NCBI RefSeq assembly: GCF_014642915.1
Contig: NZ_BMJE01000003.1
Location: forward strand, 124,001 to 188,000
Direction of reading: 5' to 3'
Source of the DNA: Flavobacterium suaedae
Lineage (GTDB): Bacteria; Bacteroidota; Bacteroidia; Flavobacteriales; Flavobacteriaceae
DNA length: 64,000 nucleotides
Every line of letters begins with the position of its first letter. The stretch's first letter is position 1. The notes beneath the pieces were generated by a model, which saw nothing but the letters and a program-made list of their open reading frames with translations, had not been told where the DNA came from and made no database searches. A program made the translations under genes and the position numbers. Below are positions 51,861 to 61,144 of the stretch, one piece after another.

Positions 51861-53556
51861 TATTTTGTGTTCTGAAAAAATGTGTTTCAAAGGTAGTAGA
51901 ATTTCCAACATTATCAGTTACTACTACTTTTAATTCGTTCTTACCTTCATCAACTATTCCGTCGCTAAAGTTGTGAAATATAACGCGGGTTTTGTAATCA
52001 TAGTGCATTAAAATCCATTTTCCATTCAACCAGGCGTTATATGTACCTATTCCAGATAAGTCATCGCTTATTTTTAAACTAAAACTATCTTTTGTACTAA
52101 GCCACTTACCTTCAGTAAAACTCGGACTGTAAATTTTTGGCGGTGTAGTGTCTTGGTCTAACTTAAATTTACCCAGCGACCTTACCCTTGCAGTTAACTT
52201 ACCATTTTTTAAAGTACTGTTATGATAATTACGCCTGTTACCCGAAAAACCTTCTATAAAAGTTTTCTCTGCTACTTCCGGTGAAAGATGGCTAGCATCA
52301 AAAGTTACTGTAAAGTACTTATGTACAGGAACTTCATCATCATGCAGGTATAGTACAGAATCTTTTACATCAAAATCCATATAGAAATCTTCATAAAAAG
52401 TACCGGCAGGTATATATACCGAAACACCGTCTTTAGCATAGTTATTATCTTCAGAAGCATCTACAAAATAGGATGTTGTAGGCTTCGGCGTTATATTAGT
52501 GGCAGGCGCATCCGAATATTCAATTTTACCTTTAATCACAGTTTTATTTCCATGAAAATCAGAAACTTCAATTTTATATTCCTGCACATTATTTTCAGGC
52601 GTAACCATTATAGCACCATCTGATGTATTTGCTTTTACTAATGACAATGAATATGGTGTCTGTACAAAAAGTTTTTGGTAACGTTGCCTGTTATTATGAT
52701 AGTACGAATAGTCTATAAGATTATTAACATAGCGGGTTTCGCTAAAGCTAAACGTATCAAAGGTTAAATTAAAGTCAGGTTCGTTATTGTGGTAGGTTTC
52801 AATTTTATACACCCCATTCCTGCTGGTACTACCCTGAGATCTGTCCGCTGTATTTATACCCAAACCAACTTTACCATTCACTTTAATAGTATTGGCAAGA
52901 TATGTACCGTCACTTAACCTTCTGTACTTTATTCCTATAGGCTCATTACCACCATTAATAACCGTTTCATCCGTTAAAGGGTATACTCTTAGCCCGTACA
53001 AGTTAGGGGCACTATTATCCTTCATTAACTTTCTGAGTCCGAAATGTAATGGGTTTATTATTTTACTGGTTTTGGTATCTCTATACTCAAAATGCAGGTG
53101 AGGTCCTCCCGAACCTCCTGTATTCCCTGAAAGTGCTACTAGCTCCCCTTTTTCAACAGGAATTTCACCTGCTCTAAAAAACAATTCTATATCAAAGCTT
53201 TGGTTTTTATACTGTGCTGCTCGTACTACATCATCAATTTTAGGAGCATAAGCCGAAAGGTGCCCATATACAGTGGTGTAACCATTAGGGTGATCTATAT
53301 ACAGTGCTGTACCGTAACCGTAACTGGAAACTTTTATTCGGGAAACATAACCACTTGCAGCGGCATGTACAGGCAATCCTGTTCTTTGATTGGTGCGGTA
53401 ATCCAAGCCTGCATGAAAGTGATTACTTCTAAGTTCTCCAAAAGTACCGGATGGGTGTACCGGTAAATCTAACGGGGATTGAAAATAATCTTCAGGATAT
53501 TGATTTTGTGCAAACGCACAAGCGGTTACAAGTAGTAAAATATAGCGTAATCTCAT
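51835..53556 (-). CDS. M23 family metallopeptidase (LytM/peptidoglycan endopeptidase type)
   Basis: 573 residues from ATG 53556 (MRLRYILLLV...CAFAQ); a longer in-frame start at 53583 would spoil the signal peptide. The M23 domain is N-terminal (about 30-170). Zinc ligands are in HFHAGLDYR (H-x3-D type) and in PHLHFEYRD, with GHLSAY between. The long C-terminal part (about 180-570) is beta-rich with Ig-like units. It probably cleaves peptide cross-links in the periplasm. It overlaps the TonB receptor gene. Confidence 0.88.
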   Translation of the reverse strand: MRLRYILLLVTACAFAQNQYPEDYFQSPLDLPVHPSGTFGELRSNHFHAGLDYRTNQRTGLPVHAAASGYVSRIKVSSYGYGTALYIDHPNGYTTVYGHLSAYAPKIDDVVRAAQYKNQSFDIELFFRAGEIPVEKGELVALSGNTGGSGGPHLHFEYRDTKTSKIINPLHFGLRKLMKDNSAPNLYGLRVYPLTDETVINGGNEPIGIKYRRLSDGTYLANTIKVNGKVGLGINTADRSQGSTSRNGVYKIETYHNNEPDFNLTFDTFSFSETRYVNNLIDYSYYHNNRQRYQKLFVQTPYSLSLVKANTSDGAIMVTPENNVQEYKIEVSDFHGNKTVIKGKIEYSDAPATNITPKPTTSYFVDASEDNNYAKDGVSVYIPAGTFYEDFYMDFDVKDSVLYLHDDEVPVHKYFTVTFDASHLSPEVAEKTFIEGFSGNRRNYHNSTLKNGKLTARVRSLGKFKLDQDTTPPKIYSPSFTEGKWLSTKDSFSLKISDDLSGIGTYNAWLNGKWILMHYDYKTRVIFHNFSDGIVDEGKNELKVVVTDNVGNSTTFETHFFRTQNNAPVESNK

Positions 53557-53700
53557 AAAGCTAAAATATAAAAAAACGTGCAAAAACAGGCACTAAGCAC
53601 TGTTTAAAGTTACAACTGTTTACTAAGCAGATTATTACGAATAAAGCAACAAATTTTACAATAATTTTTATATTATTGTTGCTTGTAAACAAAGTAATAT

Positions 53701-53708
53701 TAACTTTG
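53701..53708 (+). promoter_or_regulatory. -7 element for the coiled-coil/zapA unit
   Basis: TAACTTTG matches TAnnTTTG, 28 bases before the ATG at 53737. TTG at 53676-53678 (22-base spacer) could be the -33 element. Confidence 0.5.
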
Positions 53709-53736
53709 CATAATGAAGTAATGAATATATGCTGCT

Positions 53737-54027
53737 ATGAGCGGATTAACCGATTTAGTTGATTCTCTGGAAAATAAGCTCGAAAAGCTCATTCAAAATA
53801 TGGATTTGCTTAAAGAGCAGAACCAGAAACTTGAAGATGAAATTTCCAAATCAGCTATCATAATTAGCAGCCAGTCTGACGAAATTACCTCACTGAAAGA
53901 ACAGAATGAGACATTACGGATGGCTAACTCGTTACTGGGCAGTAATGACAACAAGAGAGAAACTAAACTCAAGATAAATTCATTGATCCGAGAGATCGAT
54001 TACTGTATAGCTCAACTTTCTGACTAA
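53737..54027 (+). CDS. Coiled-coil protein upstream of zapA
   Basis: 96 residues, almost wholly a predicted coiled coil (residues 4-70, heptads in LVDSLENKLEKLIQNMDLLKEQ). The C-terminal stretch KINSLIREIDYCIAQL is helical. It lies 12 bases before zapA in the same unit. Size, coil and position resemble a ZapB-like partner that bridges ZapA and the Z-ring periphery. Sequence similarity to ZapB was not established, so the role is inferred. Confidence 0.7.
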   Translation: MSGLTDLVDSLENKLEKLIQNMDLLKEQNQKLEDEISKSAIIISSQSDEITSLKEQNETLRMANSLLGSNDNKRETKLKINSLIREIDYCIAQLSD

Positions 54028-54039
54028 TATTATATAGAG

Positions 54040-54333
54040 ATGGATGATAAGTTGAAAATAAAGATATCAATTGCCGACAGAGTTTACCCGCTAACGGTAG
54101 ACCCCGCACAGGAAGAAGGTTTAAGGAGTGCGTCGCGAAAAATTGATACTATGATTAAGCAGTTTGAAGAAAACTATGCAGTAAGAGATAAGCAGGATGT
54201 TTTAGCTATGTGCGCTTTACAATTTGCAGCACAAACAGAGCAAAAGCAGATAAATACATCTGCCGAAATAGAAGAAGCTGAAGAAAGGCTTAAGAAAATG
54301 GATATACGATTGAGTGAAATGCTCTCAAAATAA
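54040..54333 (+). CDS. zapA: Cell division protein ZapA
   Basis: 97 residues: an N-terminal globular part (KIKISIADRVYPLTVDPAQEEGLRSASRKIDTMI) matching ZapA, then a long C-terminal coiled coil. ZapA tetramers bundle FtsZ filaments at mid-cell. The gene is followed by a structured RNA and then rny, an order also known for 6S RNA near zapA in other bacteria. Confidence 0.9.
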   Translation: MDDKLKIKISIADRVYPLTVDPAQEEGLRSASRKIDTMIKQFEENYAVRDKQDVLAMCALQFAAQTEQKQINTSAEIEEAEERLKKMDIRLSEMLSK

Positions 54334-54369
54334 TAATAAACAACGTTCTTTACATACGTCAATAATACT

Positions 54370-54532
54370 GCCTACATTAGTATACATTTGATAAACTCAA
54401 CACTAACAAATTAAAATGAGTGAATCGTCGCTACTAAAGCAAGCTGCCTTTGAGCAGATCCTTGAACAGTGAGTTAGCTCAAAACTTGTCATTAAACGAG
54501 TTTATGCAACACTTCTAATGTAGGCTTTTTTT
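54370..54532 (+). ncRNA. ssrS: 6S-like RNA (6S-Flavo candidate)
   Basis: A region of about 160 bases closes on itself. GCCTACATTAG (54370-54380) pairs perfectly with CTAATGTAGGC (54515-54525), followed by seven Ts. A second stem, ATAAACTC (54391-54398), pairs with GAGTTTAT (54498-54505). Centrally, CTGC and GCAG with flanking CAAG/CTTG form an apical hairpin. One long rod with an internal bubble, ended by a terminator and lying just after zapA, is what 6S RNA looks like. 6S RNA binds RNA polymerase holoenzyme in stationary phase. No ORF is present. Confidence 0.65.
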
Positions 54533-54561
54533 ATATAAGTACATCAATACTAAAAACAACT

Positions 54562-56127
54562 ATGGATTCAACAGTAATGATAATTATCGGAAGCATTATA
54601 GGGCTTTTAATAGGTTTCGGGATAGCAAAAATTTTAGAGAAGAAAAACGTTTCTACTCTGTTAAGTGATGCTAAAAAAGAAGCAAACTCTATAATAAAAG
54701 ATGCGAACAGCGAGGCTGAAGCCATAAAGAAGGATAAAATTTTACAGGCAAAAGAAAAATTCCTTGAACTAAAGGCAGAACATGAACAGGTAATACTGGG
54801 AAGAGATAAAAAAATAGCTGACGCTGAAAAAAGAACTCGTGATAAAGAATCGCAAGTTTCGAGCGAATTAGCAAAATCTAAAAAGCTAAACGAAGAGGTT
54901 GCAGCTAAAATAGCTGACTATGATAACCGCGTGGAGTATCTTGACAAAAAACAACAAGAGATAGATAAGCTACATAAAAGCCAGGTAGAACAGCTTGAGG
55001 TTATATCAGGATTATCTGCTGAAGAAGCTAAAAACCAATTAGTAGAAAGCCTTAAAGCAGAAGCTAAGAGTAAAGCAATGTCTCAGATACAAGAGACTAT
55101 TGAAGAAGCTAAGCTAACAGCACATCAGGAGGCTAAGAAAATAATAATAAATACTATTCAGCGTGTTGGTACTGAAGAGGCAGTTGAAAACTGTGTATCA
55201 GTATTTAATATCGAATCAGACGACGTTAAAGGTAGAATTATCGGTCGTGAAGGTCGTAACATTCGTGCGTTAGAGTCTGCTACAGGTGTAGAGATTATAG
55301 TGGATGATACTCCTGAGGCTATTATACTTTCCTGCTTTGACCCTGTACGTCGTGAAGTTGCACGTTTAGCACTACACAAACTGGTAACCGATGGTAGAAT
55401 TCACCCTGCACGTATTGAAGAGGTAGTTGCTAAAACTGCTAAACAAATAGAGGACGAAATTATTGAAGTTGGTAAGCGTACGGTAATAGACCTTGGTATA
55501 CATGGTTTACACCCTGAACTTATTAAGACTATAGGTAGAATGAAGTATCGTTCTTCTTACGGACAAAACCTACTGCAACACTCGCGTGAAGTGGCTAAAC
55601 TTTGTGGGCTTATGGCTGCTGAGCTTGGTCTTAACGTTAAGCTTGCTAAAAGAGCCGGATTACTGCACGATATAGGTAAAGTTCCTGAAACTGAAAGTGA
55701 TTTACCACACGCATTACTTGGTATGCAGTGGGCTGAAAAATATGGTGAGAAAGAAGAAGTATGTAATGCTATTGGTGCTCACCACGATGAGATAGAAATG
55801 AAGTCATTACTATCACCTATTGTACAGGTTTGTGATGCTATATCAGGCGCTAGACCGGGAGCAAGAAGACAGGTACTCGACTCATACATACAAAGACTTA
55901 AAGACCTTGAGGAAATTGCTTATGGTTTTGGAGGAGTAAAAAGCGCTTATGCAATACAAGCAGGTAGAGAGTTACGTGTAATTGTTGAGAGTGAAAAAGT
56001 AAGTGACGAAATGGCTGCTAATCTTTCGTTTGAGATTTCACATAAAATTCAAACAGAAATGACTTACCCCGGACAGGTGAAAATTACTGTTATAAGAGAA
56101 ACCAGAGCGGTAAACATTGCGAAATAA
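54562..56127 (+). CDS. rny: Ribonuclease Y
   Basis: 521-residue endoribonuclease that starts mRNA decay. It has an N-terminal membrane anchor (about 5-25), a long coiled coil (about 30-200), a KH domain (about 210-275 with [17 protein letters not shown]) and an HD domain (about 330-440 with the metal-binding LLHDIGK and AHHDEIE). The C-terminal region [16 protein letters not shown] is conserved. It lies 30 bases after the 6S-like RNA and probably has its own promoter. Confidence 0.95.
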   Translation: MDSTVMIIIGSIIGLLIGFGIAKILEKKNVSTLLSDAKKEANSIIKDANSEAEAIKKDKILQAKEKFLELKAEHEQVILGRDKKIADAEKRTRDKESQVSSELAKSKKLNEEVAAKIADYDNRVEYLDKKQQEIDKLHKSQVEQLEVISGLSAEEAKNQLVESLKAEAKSKAMSQIQETIEEAKLTAHQEAKKIIINTIQRVGTEEAVENCVSVFNIESDDVKGRIIGREGRNIRALESATGVEIIVDDTPEAIILSCFDPVRREVARLALHKLVTDGRIHPARIEEVVAKTAKQIEDEIIEVGKRTVIDLGIHGLHPELIKTIGRMKYRSSYGQNLLQHSREVAKLCGLMAAELGLNVKLAKRAGLLHDIGKVPETESDLPHALLGMQWAEKYGEKEEVCNAIGAHHDEIEMKSLLSPIVQVCDAISGARPGARRQVLDSYIQRLKDLEEIAYGFGGVKSAYAIQAGRELRVIVESEKVSDEMAANLSFEISHKIQTEMTYPGQVKITVIRETRAVNIAK

Positions 56128-56173
56128 TAAGAGTGTAATTAGAAGAAAAGTTTTTTCTAAATACTATATAATA

Positions 56174-56215
56174 AAAGAAGACCTAGAGAATAAATATTTT
56201 ATCTAGGTCTTCTTT
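56174..56215. terminator. Terminator between rny and the response regulator gene
   Basis: AAAGAAGACCTAGA (56174-56187) pairs perfectly with TCTAGGTCTTCTTT (56202-56215), a 14-bp stem with a 14-base loop. Most of it lies within the last codons of the converging response regulator gene. Confidence 0.65.
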
Positions 56216-56578
56216 GCATATAGGCTTAAGGTAGTAGTCTTTCACCACTCCTTCATAGCATTTAGCTTTATTAATATCTACCTCATTATTAGAGGAGCTT
56301 ATCATATAAATTACAGATTGTTTGTTTAATAACGGTAATACTTTGGAGTATTCTTCCAAAAATTGCCAACCATCCATAATGGGCATATTAACATCTAAAA
56401 GAATCAAATCAGGAGAATTATCATTCTCCTTGTTTTCTTTTATGTGCTCAATGGCATCTGATCCGTTACAAAAAAATGTAGTATTTACATCTATACCGTT
56501 TTGCTTCAGTAAATTTTTAAACAAAAAATGGTATATTTTATCATCATCTATTACATAAAGGCTCTCAATCTTCTTCAT
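56183..56578 (-). CDS. Single-domain response regulator
   Basis: 131 residues, receiver domain only. Acidic pocket D11/D12, phosphoacceptor D62 (LLDVNMPIMDG), the Ser of MISSS and Lys of YYLKP are all present. With no output domain it must signal by protein contact. Its start overlaps the histidine kinase stop by 14 bases, marking a cognate, translationally coupled pair. Confidence 0.9.
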   Translation of the reverse strand: MKKIESLYVIDDDKIYHFLFKNLLKQNGIDVNTTFFCNGSDAIEHIKENKENDNSPDLILLDVNMPIMDGWQFLEEYSKVLPLLNKQSVIYMISSSNNEVDINKAKCYEGVVKDYYLKPICKEDLDKIFIL

Positions 56579-58085
56579 TAAAAAATATTTTAAACATAGT
56601 TCCTTTATTTACTTCACTATAAACCTCTATTCTGCCCCCCATTGCTTCTACCTGATTTTTGGTAATAAACAAACCTATACCTCTGGCATTTTGGTTTTTG
56701 TGGAATGTTTTATACATACCAAAAAGGGAGTTTTTATGTTTTTTAATATCTAATCCCAAACCATTATCAGTTATAGATAATGCTTTTTGCCCATCAATCA
56801 TTTCAAAATCATAAGAAATCATAGGCTGCCTGTCAGGGCTGGAATATTTAATTGCATTGGTTGTAAAGTTAAGTAAAACACTCTCTAAATACGCAGGGTT
56901 ATAGTTAACAGTAGCATCTATAGGGATGTTTATTTCTATATTAACCCCGTGTTTCTTAATTTCATTATGTAAGATATTCAAAATATTTTTAAGATAATGC
57001 CTTAAATTAAGTTTTTCTTTTACAATTTTTACTTCAAACTGTATATCTACCAACTCCTTTAAATGTATTATTGTTACATATAACCCATCAGATATAGCTT
57101 CAAGCTGTGTTAACATTTCCTCTTTTTCTTCCTCTTCCGCACCTTTAAAAATATCTATAAGCATTTTTAGATTTCCTGCATGAGAACGAAGATTATGTGA
57201 AACAATATGAGCGAAATTACTTAATTTATTATTTTGGCTACCTATAATGTTTATAGTATTTGCCAACTGAATTTCTTTTTCCTTAATATCAGTAATATCC
57301 TTGTGAGTGCCAATAGCACGGGTTGACTCACCATTATCATCATAGCTAACAACTTTACCCCTGCTTAATACCCAACGATACTTACCATTTTCATTTAAAA
57401 CCCGGTAAATACATTCAAAACTGGGAGCATCTCCTTCAAAATATGCTTTTCTTGCATTTTCATGTAATAAAATATCATCAGGATGCATTCTGTTTCTCCA
57501 AAAATCTAGTGGTATTATTGTTTCTTCCTCTTCAAGCCCAAGTATTTTCATAGAAGGAGCAGAAAAATATACAGTATTTTTACACATATCCCAATCCCAA
57601 ATACCGTCTGATGCTGCTTGTAAGGCATGCTTAAATCGTTCCTCAGATACCTGAAGCTTTTTTTCATACTCTTTTTGCTCTGTTACATCACTTACTCTTC
57701 CGTAAAAATGTACAGAACCATTGGGGTGAAGTTCCGGCTTTGCAGAAACCCGCATCCATTTTATACCTTGTTCGGGTAAATTAACCCTAAATTCGTAATG
57801 CCAGGAAGTAAGTTTTTTTCTGGCTATTTCAAGAGTTATTGTAAAACCATCTTTATCTTCAGGAAATAATCTTTCTTCAAAGAAAATTTCTGTCTCACCA
57901 ATAAACTGATCAACGCTTAATTCAAAAATTTCACTCACCCGCTCACTAACAAAAGCTACAGAATAGAAGTTAGACGGTCTCCATACCAGCTTGAATATGA
58001 GATCCGGAACTTGGTTCAACAGCTTTTTGTAGAAGTCATTAAGGCTTTCACCATCGTGTATGTCGGGCATATCGAAAAACTCCAT
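56565..58085 (-). CDS. PAS-domain sensor histidine kinase (soluble)
   Basis: 506 residues with no signal peptide or transmembrane segment. Two PAS/PAC units (about 15-140 and 145-270) precede the dimerisation helix with phospho-His H297 (HIVSHNLRSHAG). The ATPase domain follows: N box LNFTTNAIKYSS, G1 DNGLGLD, G2 ARGIGLFITK. The signal is therefore cytoplasmic, possibly a small molecule or redox state. It passes phosphate to the overlapping single-domain regulator. Confidence 0.9.
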   Translation of the reverse strand: MEFFDMPDIHDGESLNDFYKKLLNQVPDLIFKLVWRPSNFYSVAFVSERVSEIFELSVDQFIGETEIFFEERLFPEDKDGFTITLEIARKKLTSWHYEFRVNLPEQGIKWMRVSAKPELHPNGSVHFYGRVSDVTEQKEYEKKLQVSEERFKHALQAASDGIWDWDMCKNTVYFSAPSMKILGLEEEETIIPLDFWRNRMHPDDILLHENARKAYFEGDAPSFECIYRVLNENGKYRWVLSRGKVVSYDDNGESTRAIGTHKDITDIKEKEIQLANTINIIGSQNNKLSNFAHIVSHNLRSHAGNLKMLIDIFKGAEEEEKEEMLTQLEAISDGLYVTIIHLKELVDIQFEVKIVKEKLNLRHYLKNILNILHNEIKKHGVNIEINIPIDATVNYNPAYLESVLLNFTTNAIKYSSPDRQPMISYDFEMIDGQKALSITDNGLGLDIKKHKNSLFGMYKTFHKNQNARGIGLFITKNQVEAMGGRIEVYSEVNKGTMFKIFFNEED

Positions 58086-58163
58086 GGTGCTAATTTACTG
58101 CAAAATAGTATTACTTTTCCAAATAAAAACCTTTTGCTGTTTTTTTTAGGAAATCTTTTATAA

Positions 58164-59063
58164 TTAGCGTCTGGGATGGTATTTATTAACAACATCATTA
58201 AGAAATTTCCTATCTAAATGCATGTATATCTCTGTAGTTGTGATAGATTCATGACCAAGCATTAACTGTATAGACCTTAAATCAGCACCGTTTTCTAACA
58301 AGTGAGTAGCAAACGAATGCCTAAAGGTATGGGGGCTTATATTTTTATTTAGTTCTATTTTTTCAGCCAATCGCTTTATAATAGTAAATATCATAGCACG
58401 AGTTAGTCCCTTGCCTCTACGGTTTAAAAACAAAGTATCTTCATGTCCTTTTTTAATATCCAGTAAATTCCTTATTGAATCTTTATAAAAGTTAATATAT
58501 TTTTGTGTATGAGATCCTATTGGTACAAAACGTTGCTTACTGCCTTTACCTGTTACCTTAATAAACCCCTCTTCAAAAAATAAATCGGATATTTTAAGGT
58601 TAACAAGTTCTGACACTCTTAACCCGCAACTGTATAGCGTTTCTACTATAGCTCTGTTTCTTTCTCCTTCAGGAGTAGATAAATCAACTGCAGAAATTAT
58701 AGCATCTATTTCCTCAACTGATAGCGTATCGGGGAGTTTTCTGCCTATTTTAGGTACCTCTATAAGTTCTAAAGGGGAGTCTTCCCTATAATTTTCGAAC
58801 ATTAAAAAGTTAAAAAAACTCTTAAGACCGGAAATTAATCGGGCACGGGAACTCGCAATTAATTCAGTTGTGGTGTCATATAAAAATTGCTGTACCTGTT
58901 CTTCTGTAATAGTTACAGGTGTGGCGTTAATCTCTTTCTCCTCAACATATTGAAGCAATCTTTTAACATCATACAAATAATTATTTACAGAGTTTTCTGA
59001 TAGTCCTCGTTCTATTTTTAAATACGTTTTATAGTCTTTTATATGGCTTTCCCAACTTTTCAT
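58164..59063 (-). CDS. xerD: Site-specific tyrosine recombinase XerD
   Basis: 299 residues: a SAM-like core-binding domain (about 1-90) and a catalytic domain. Catalytic residues R149 (GLRVSEL), K173 (TGKGSKQR), H245 and R248 (HTFRHSFATHLL), H271 (LGHES) and Y280 are all in place. Length and sequence style fit chromosome-dimer resolution XerD rather than an integrase of a mobile element. It lies near aroQ as in many Bacteroidota, here separated by five barrel genes. Confidence 0.95.
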   Translation of the reverse strand: MKSWESHIKDYKTYLKIERGLSENSVNNYLYDVKRLLQYVEEKEINATPVTITEEQVQQFLYDTTTELIASSRARLISGLKSFFNFLMFENYREDSPLELIEVPKIGRKLPDTLSVEEIDAIISAVDLSTPEGERNRAIVETLYSCGLRVSELVNLKISDLFFEEGFIKVTGKGSKQRFVPIGSHTQKYINFYKDSIRNLLDIKKGHEDTLFLNRRGKGLTRAMIFTIIKRLAEKIELNKNISPHTFRHSFATHLLENGADLRSIQLMLGHESITTTEIYMHLDRKFLNDVVNKYHPRR

Positions 59064-59158
59064 TCCGGTTAAAATTATGTGAATTAAGAAGATTTTGACA
59101 ATGAATGTATATTCTTCGAGATACTTTTGGACTAAACAAAATTAAAACTTTAAAAGAG

Positions 59159-59782
59159 ATGAAACTATTTAAATTATTATCGCTAAGCGCAGTTATGTTT
59201 GGTTTTTGCACTATAAGCAATGCACAAACAATGAGCAGTTCAAGTACTTTATCACCAAGTTTTGGTGTAAAAGGTGGTGTTAACTTTGCAACAGTTACAG
59301 GAGATGACATTGACAGTCCTGACTCAAGAACAAGTTTTCACGTAGGTGTTGTTGGAGAAATGCCTTTAACAGAAATGTTCTCTTTACAGGGAGAGGTACT
59401 ATATTCAGGTCAGGGATTTGATTTTGACTTTGAAGGTCCTGACGGAGATAAAGCAGAGTATCAGTTAGACTATATTAATGTACCTGTATTAGCAAAGGTA
59501 TATGTTATAGATGGTTTAAGCCTTGAAGTTGGTCCTCAGTTTAGCTTTTTAGTTAATGAAGAGTTTGATTTAAATCCTAATTCTGATGATGGAGATTTTG
59601 ACTTAGGAGAAACGCCTGCTGAAGCGGAAGACTTTGAGTTTGGTGTAGCTGCCGGGCTTACTTTCCAAACTGAAATGGGACTTTTTGCTACCGGTAGATA
59701 TAATATGGGACTTACTGATATTATAGAAGATACTGATGTAAGAAACTCTGTTTTCCAAATAGGTATAGGTTATAAGTTTTAA
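59159..59782 (+). CDS. Outer-membrane beta-barrel protein (PorT/OMP_b-brl type)
   Basis: 207 residues from ATG 59159 (MKLFKLLSLSAVMF); an upstream in-frame ATG at 59105 would add a non-signal extension. The signal peptide ends ISNAQ and the last residue is Phe. Family motifs FGVKGGVNFA and TSFHVGVVGE, then LQGEVLYSGQG, recur in three of the next four genes. It is an eight-strand barrel of unknown role and the largest of the four. An acidic loop (about 135-170, Asp/Glu-rich) is unique to this copy. Confidence 0.82.
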   Translation: MKLFKLLSLSAVMFGFCTISNAQTMSSSSTLSPSFGVKGGVNFATVTGDDIDSPDSRTSFHVGVVGEMPLTEMFSLQGEVLYSGQGFDFDFEGPDGDKAEYQLDYINVPVLAKVYVIDGLSLEVGPQFSFLVNEEFDLNPNSDDGDFDLGETPAEAEDFEFGVAAGLTFQTEMGLFATGRYNMGLTDIIEDTDVRNSVFQIGIGYKF

Positions 59783-59821
59783 TTAAATACTAACCGACTA
59801 ACCTAATAAAAGCAAGAAATA

Positions 59822-59847
59822 AAAAGCCCGCTAAATAGCGGGCTTTT
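59822..59847. terminator. Bidirectional terminator
   Basis: AAAAGCCCGCT pairs perfectly with AGCGGGCTTTT (11 bp, aaat loop), between converging barrel genes. Confidence 0.9.
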
Positions 59848-59871
59848 ATAGTTTATATTTAAAATCTAGAA

Positions 59872-60477
59872 TTAGAATTTATAAACGATACCAAAGTTAA
59901 TATCAGCCATGTCAAGACCAATTTCAAAGCTATTAGTTGATTCAGCGCCATCAGCATCCGGTTTAACTGAAGAGTAGCTTAACACCCCAAAAGTAGCTTC
60001 AAGGGCAAAGTGTTCAGAAACAAAATAGTTTAGACCCGGAGCAAAAGCTACATAAAAACCATTTGCTTTGTTTTCAAAACTTTCTACTTCAACTTTAGCA
60101 GTACCATAGCCTGCGCCTAATTGAGTGAATAAAGAAAATTTATTAGCAGGTGTAAAGTAATATCTACCAAAAGCTCCTATTTCAAAACCAGTTGTTTTCT
60201 CTTCATAAGTACCAAAACCATCATCCGCTATATCTTCTTTAGAGCTCATGTACCCTAATTCTAGGCCAAGCGCTATGTTGTCGTTAATAAAATAAGCAGC
60301 ACGAGGAGAAAAGTTAAATTCATTAGCTTTAATTTCACCTGTTTTTTCAGAACCAAAACTTACAGTTCCTGAGATAAAAGCGTCTCCTGCCGAGAAACCT
60401 CCTTTTGTTGTGTCTTCCTGAGCGTTAGCAAAACCAAATGCTAATACTGCTGCAGCTGATAATAAAATTTTTTTCAT
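59872..60477 (-). CDS. Outer-membrane beta-barrel protein (OMP_b-brl, OmpW/PF13505-like)
   Basis: 201 residues: signal peptide ending FANAQ, a short acidic start, then about eight amphipathic strands with aromatic girdles (AAYFINDNIALGLELGYM, FGRYYFTPANKFSLFTQLGAGYG), ending in YKF. It differs from its neighbours: it lacks the FGVKAG motif and has the periodicity of the PF13505 type. It encodes a small structural or transport porin of unknown role, and it shares the array with four PorT-like paralogues. Confidence 0.78.
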   Translation of the reverse strand: MKKILLSAAAVLAFGFANAQEDTTKGGFSAGDAFISGTVSFGSEKTGEIKANEFNFSPRAAYFINDNIALGLELGYMSSKEDIADDGFGTYEEKTTGFEIGAFGRYYFTPANKFSLFTQLGAGYGTAKVEVESFENKANGFYVAFAPGLNYFVSEHFALEATFGVLSYSSVKPDADGAESTNSFEIGLDMADINFGIVYKF

Positions 60478-60528
60478 GGATTGTTTTTATTAATTAATTT
60501 AAAATAATTCTGCTTTGGGTAGGTTCCT

Positions 60529-60558
60529 AAAAAAATCCTCCTAAAAACAGGAGGATTT
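60529..60558 (-). terminator. Terminator downstream of the barrel gene at 60593
   Basis: AAATCCTCCT pairs perfectly with AGGAGGATTT (10 bp, 6-base loop); on the minus strand the run ends in seven Ts. It separates the two minus-strand barrel genes into different transcripts. Confidence 0.8.
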
Positions 60559-60592
60559 AAAATTTTATTGTAAAATGTTATTTTCTAATAAA

Positions 60593-61144
60593 TTAGAATT
60601 TGTATCCTACAGAAAGTGAGATAACGTTGTTTGTTGCTTTCTCATCAACACCTTCAATATCATTAATATCAGATAAACCAGCACTGTAACGCGCCTGGAA
60701 GAATACTCCAATAGGTAAATCATAAGCTACACCTCCGTTAAGAGCAAAATCAACACTTTTAACAGTATCTTTAGCATCTTCACCTTCTTGGTCAGCACTT
60801 AAAAGGAAACCTACTTGAGGACCTGCTTCAATACTTAAACCTTCCATTAGGTAATATTTAGCCATAATAGGCACATTCAGGTAATTAAGTTCTAAATCAA
60901 CTCCATCAGCTACATTAGCTCCTTGCATAGAGTAAAGTAGTTCCGGTTGTACTGAGAAAGTTTCTGTTAATTTAAATTCAGCAACACCTCCTACATGGAA
61001 ACTTGTTAATGAACCTTCAGTATCAGCATCGCCACCAAGGTCAGCGATGTTTACACCTGCTTTCACACCAAATTGAATTTCCTGAGCCTGAGTTGCTACT
61101 CCAAAAGCAGTTACAAATAAGGCAGATAGTAATAATTTTTTCAT
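60593..61144 (-). CDS. Outer-membrane beta-barrel protein (PorT-like)
   Basis: 183 residues with signal peptide ending ATQAQ. The PorT-like blocks FGVKAGVNIADLGGD, SLTSFHVGGVAEF and SVQPELLYSMQGA match those of the genes at 59159, 61378 and 61928. It ends YKF, the usual outer-membrane C-terminal signature. Terminator and gap show separate expression from the neighbour downstream. Role unknown. Confidence 0.82.
   Translation of the reverse strand: MKKLLLSALFVTAFGVATQAQEIQFGVKAGVNIADLGGDADTEGSLTSFHVGGVAEFKLTETFSVQPELLYSMQGANVADGVDLELNYLNVPIMAKYYLMEGLSIEAGPQVGFLLSADQEGEDAKDTVKSVDFALNGGVAYDLPIGVFFQARYSAGLSDINDIEGVDEKATNNVISLSVGYKF

Noticed and set aside
58164..59063. XerD considered as the integrase of a mobile element
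   Set aside because: Length, motif set and closeness to aroQ fit chromosomal XerD; no attachment repeats, excisionase or cargo genes were seen.
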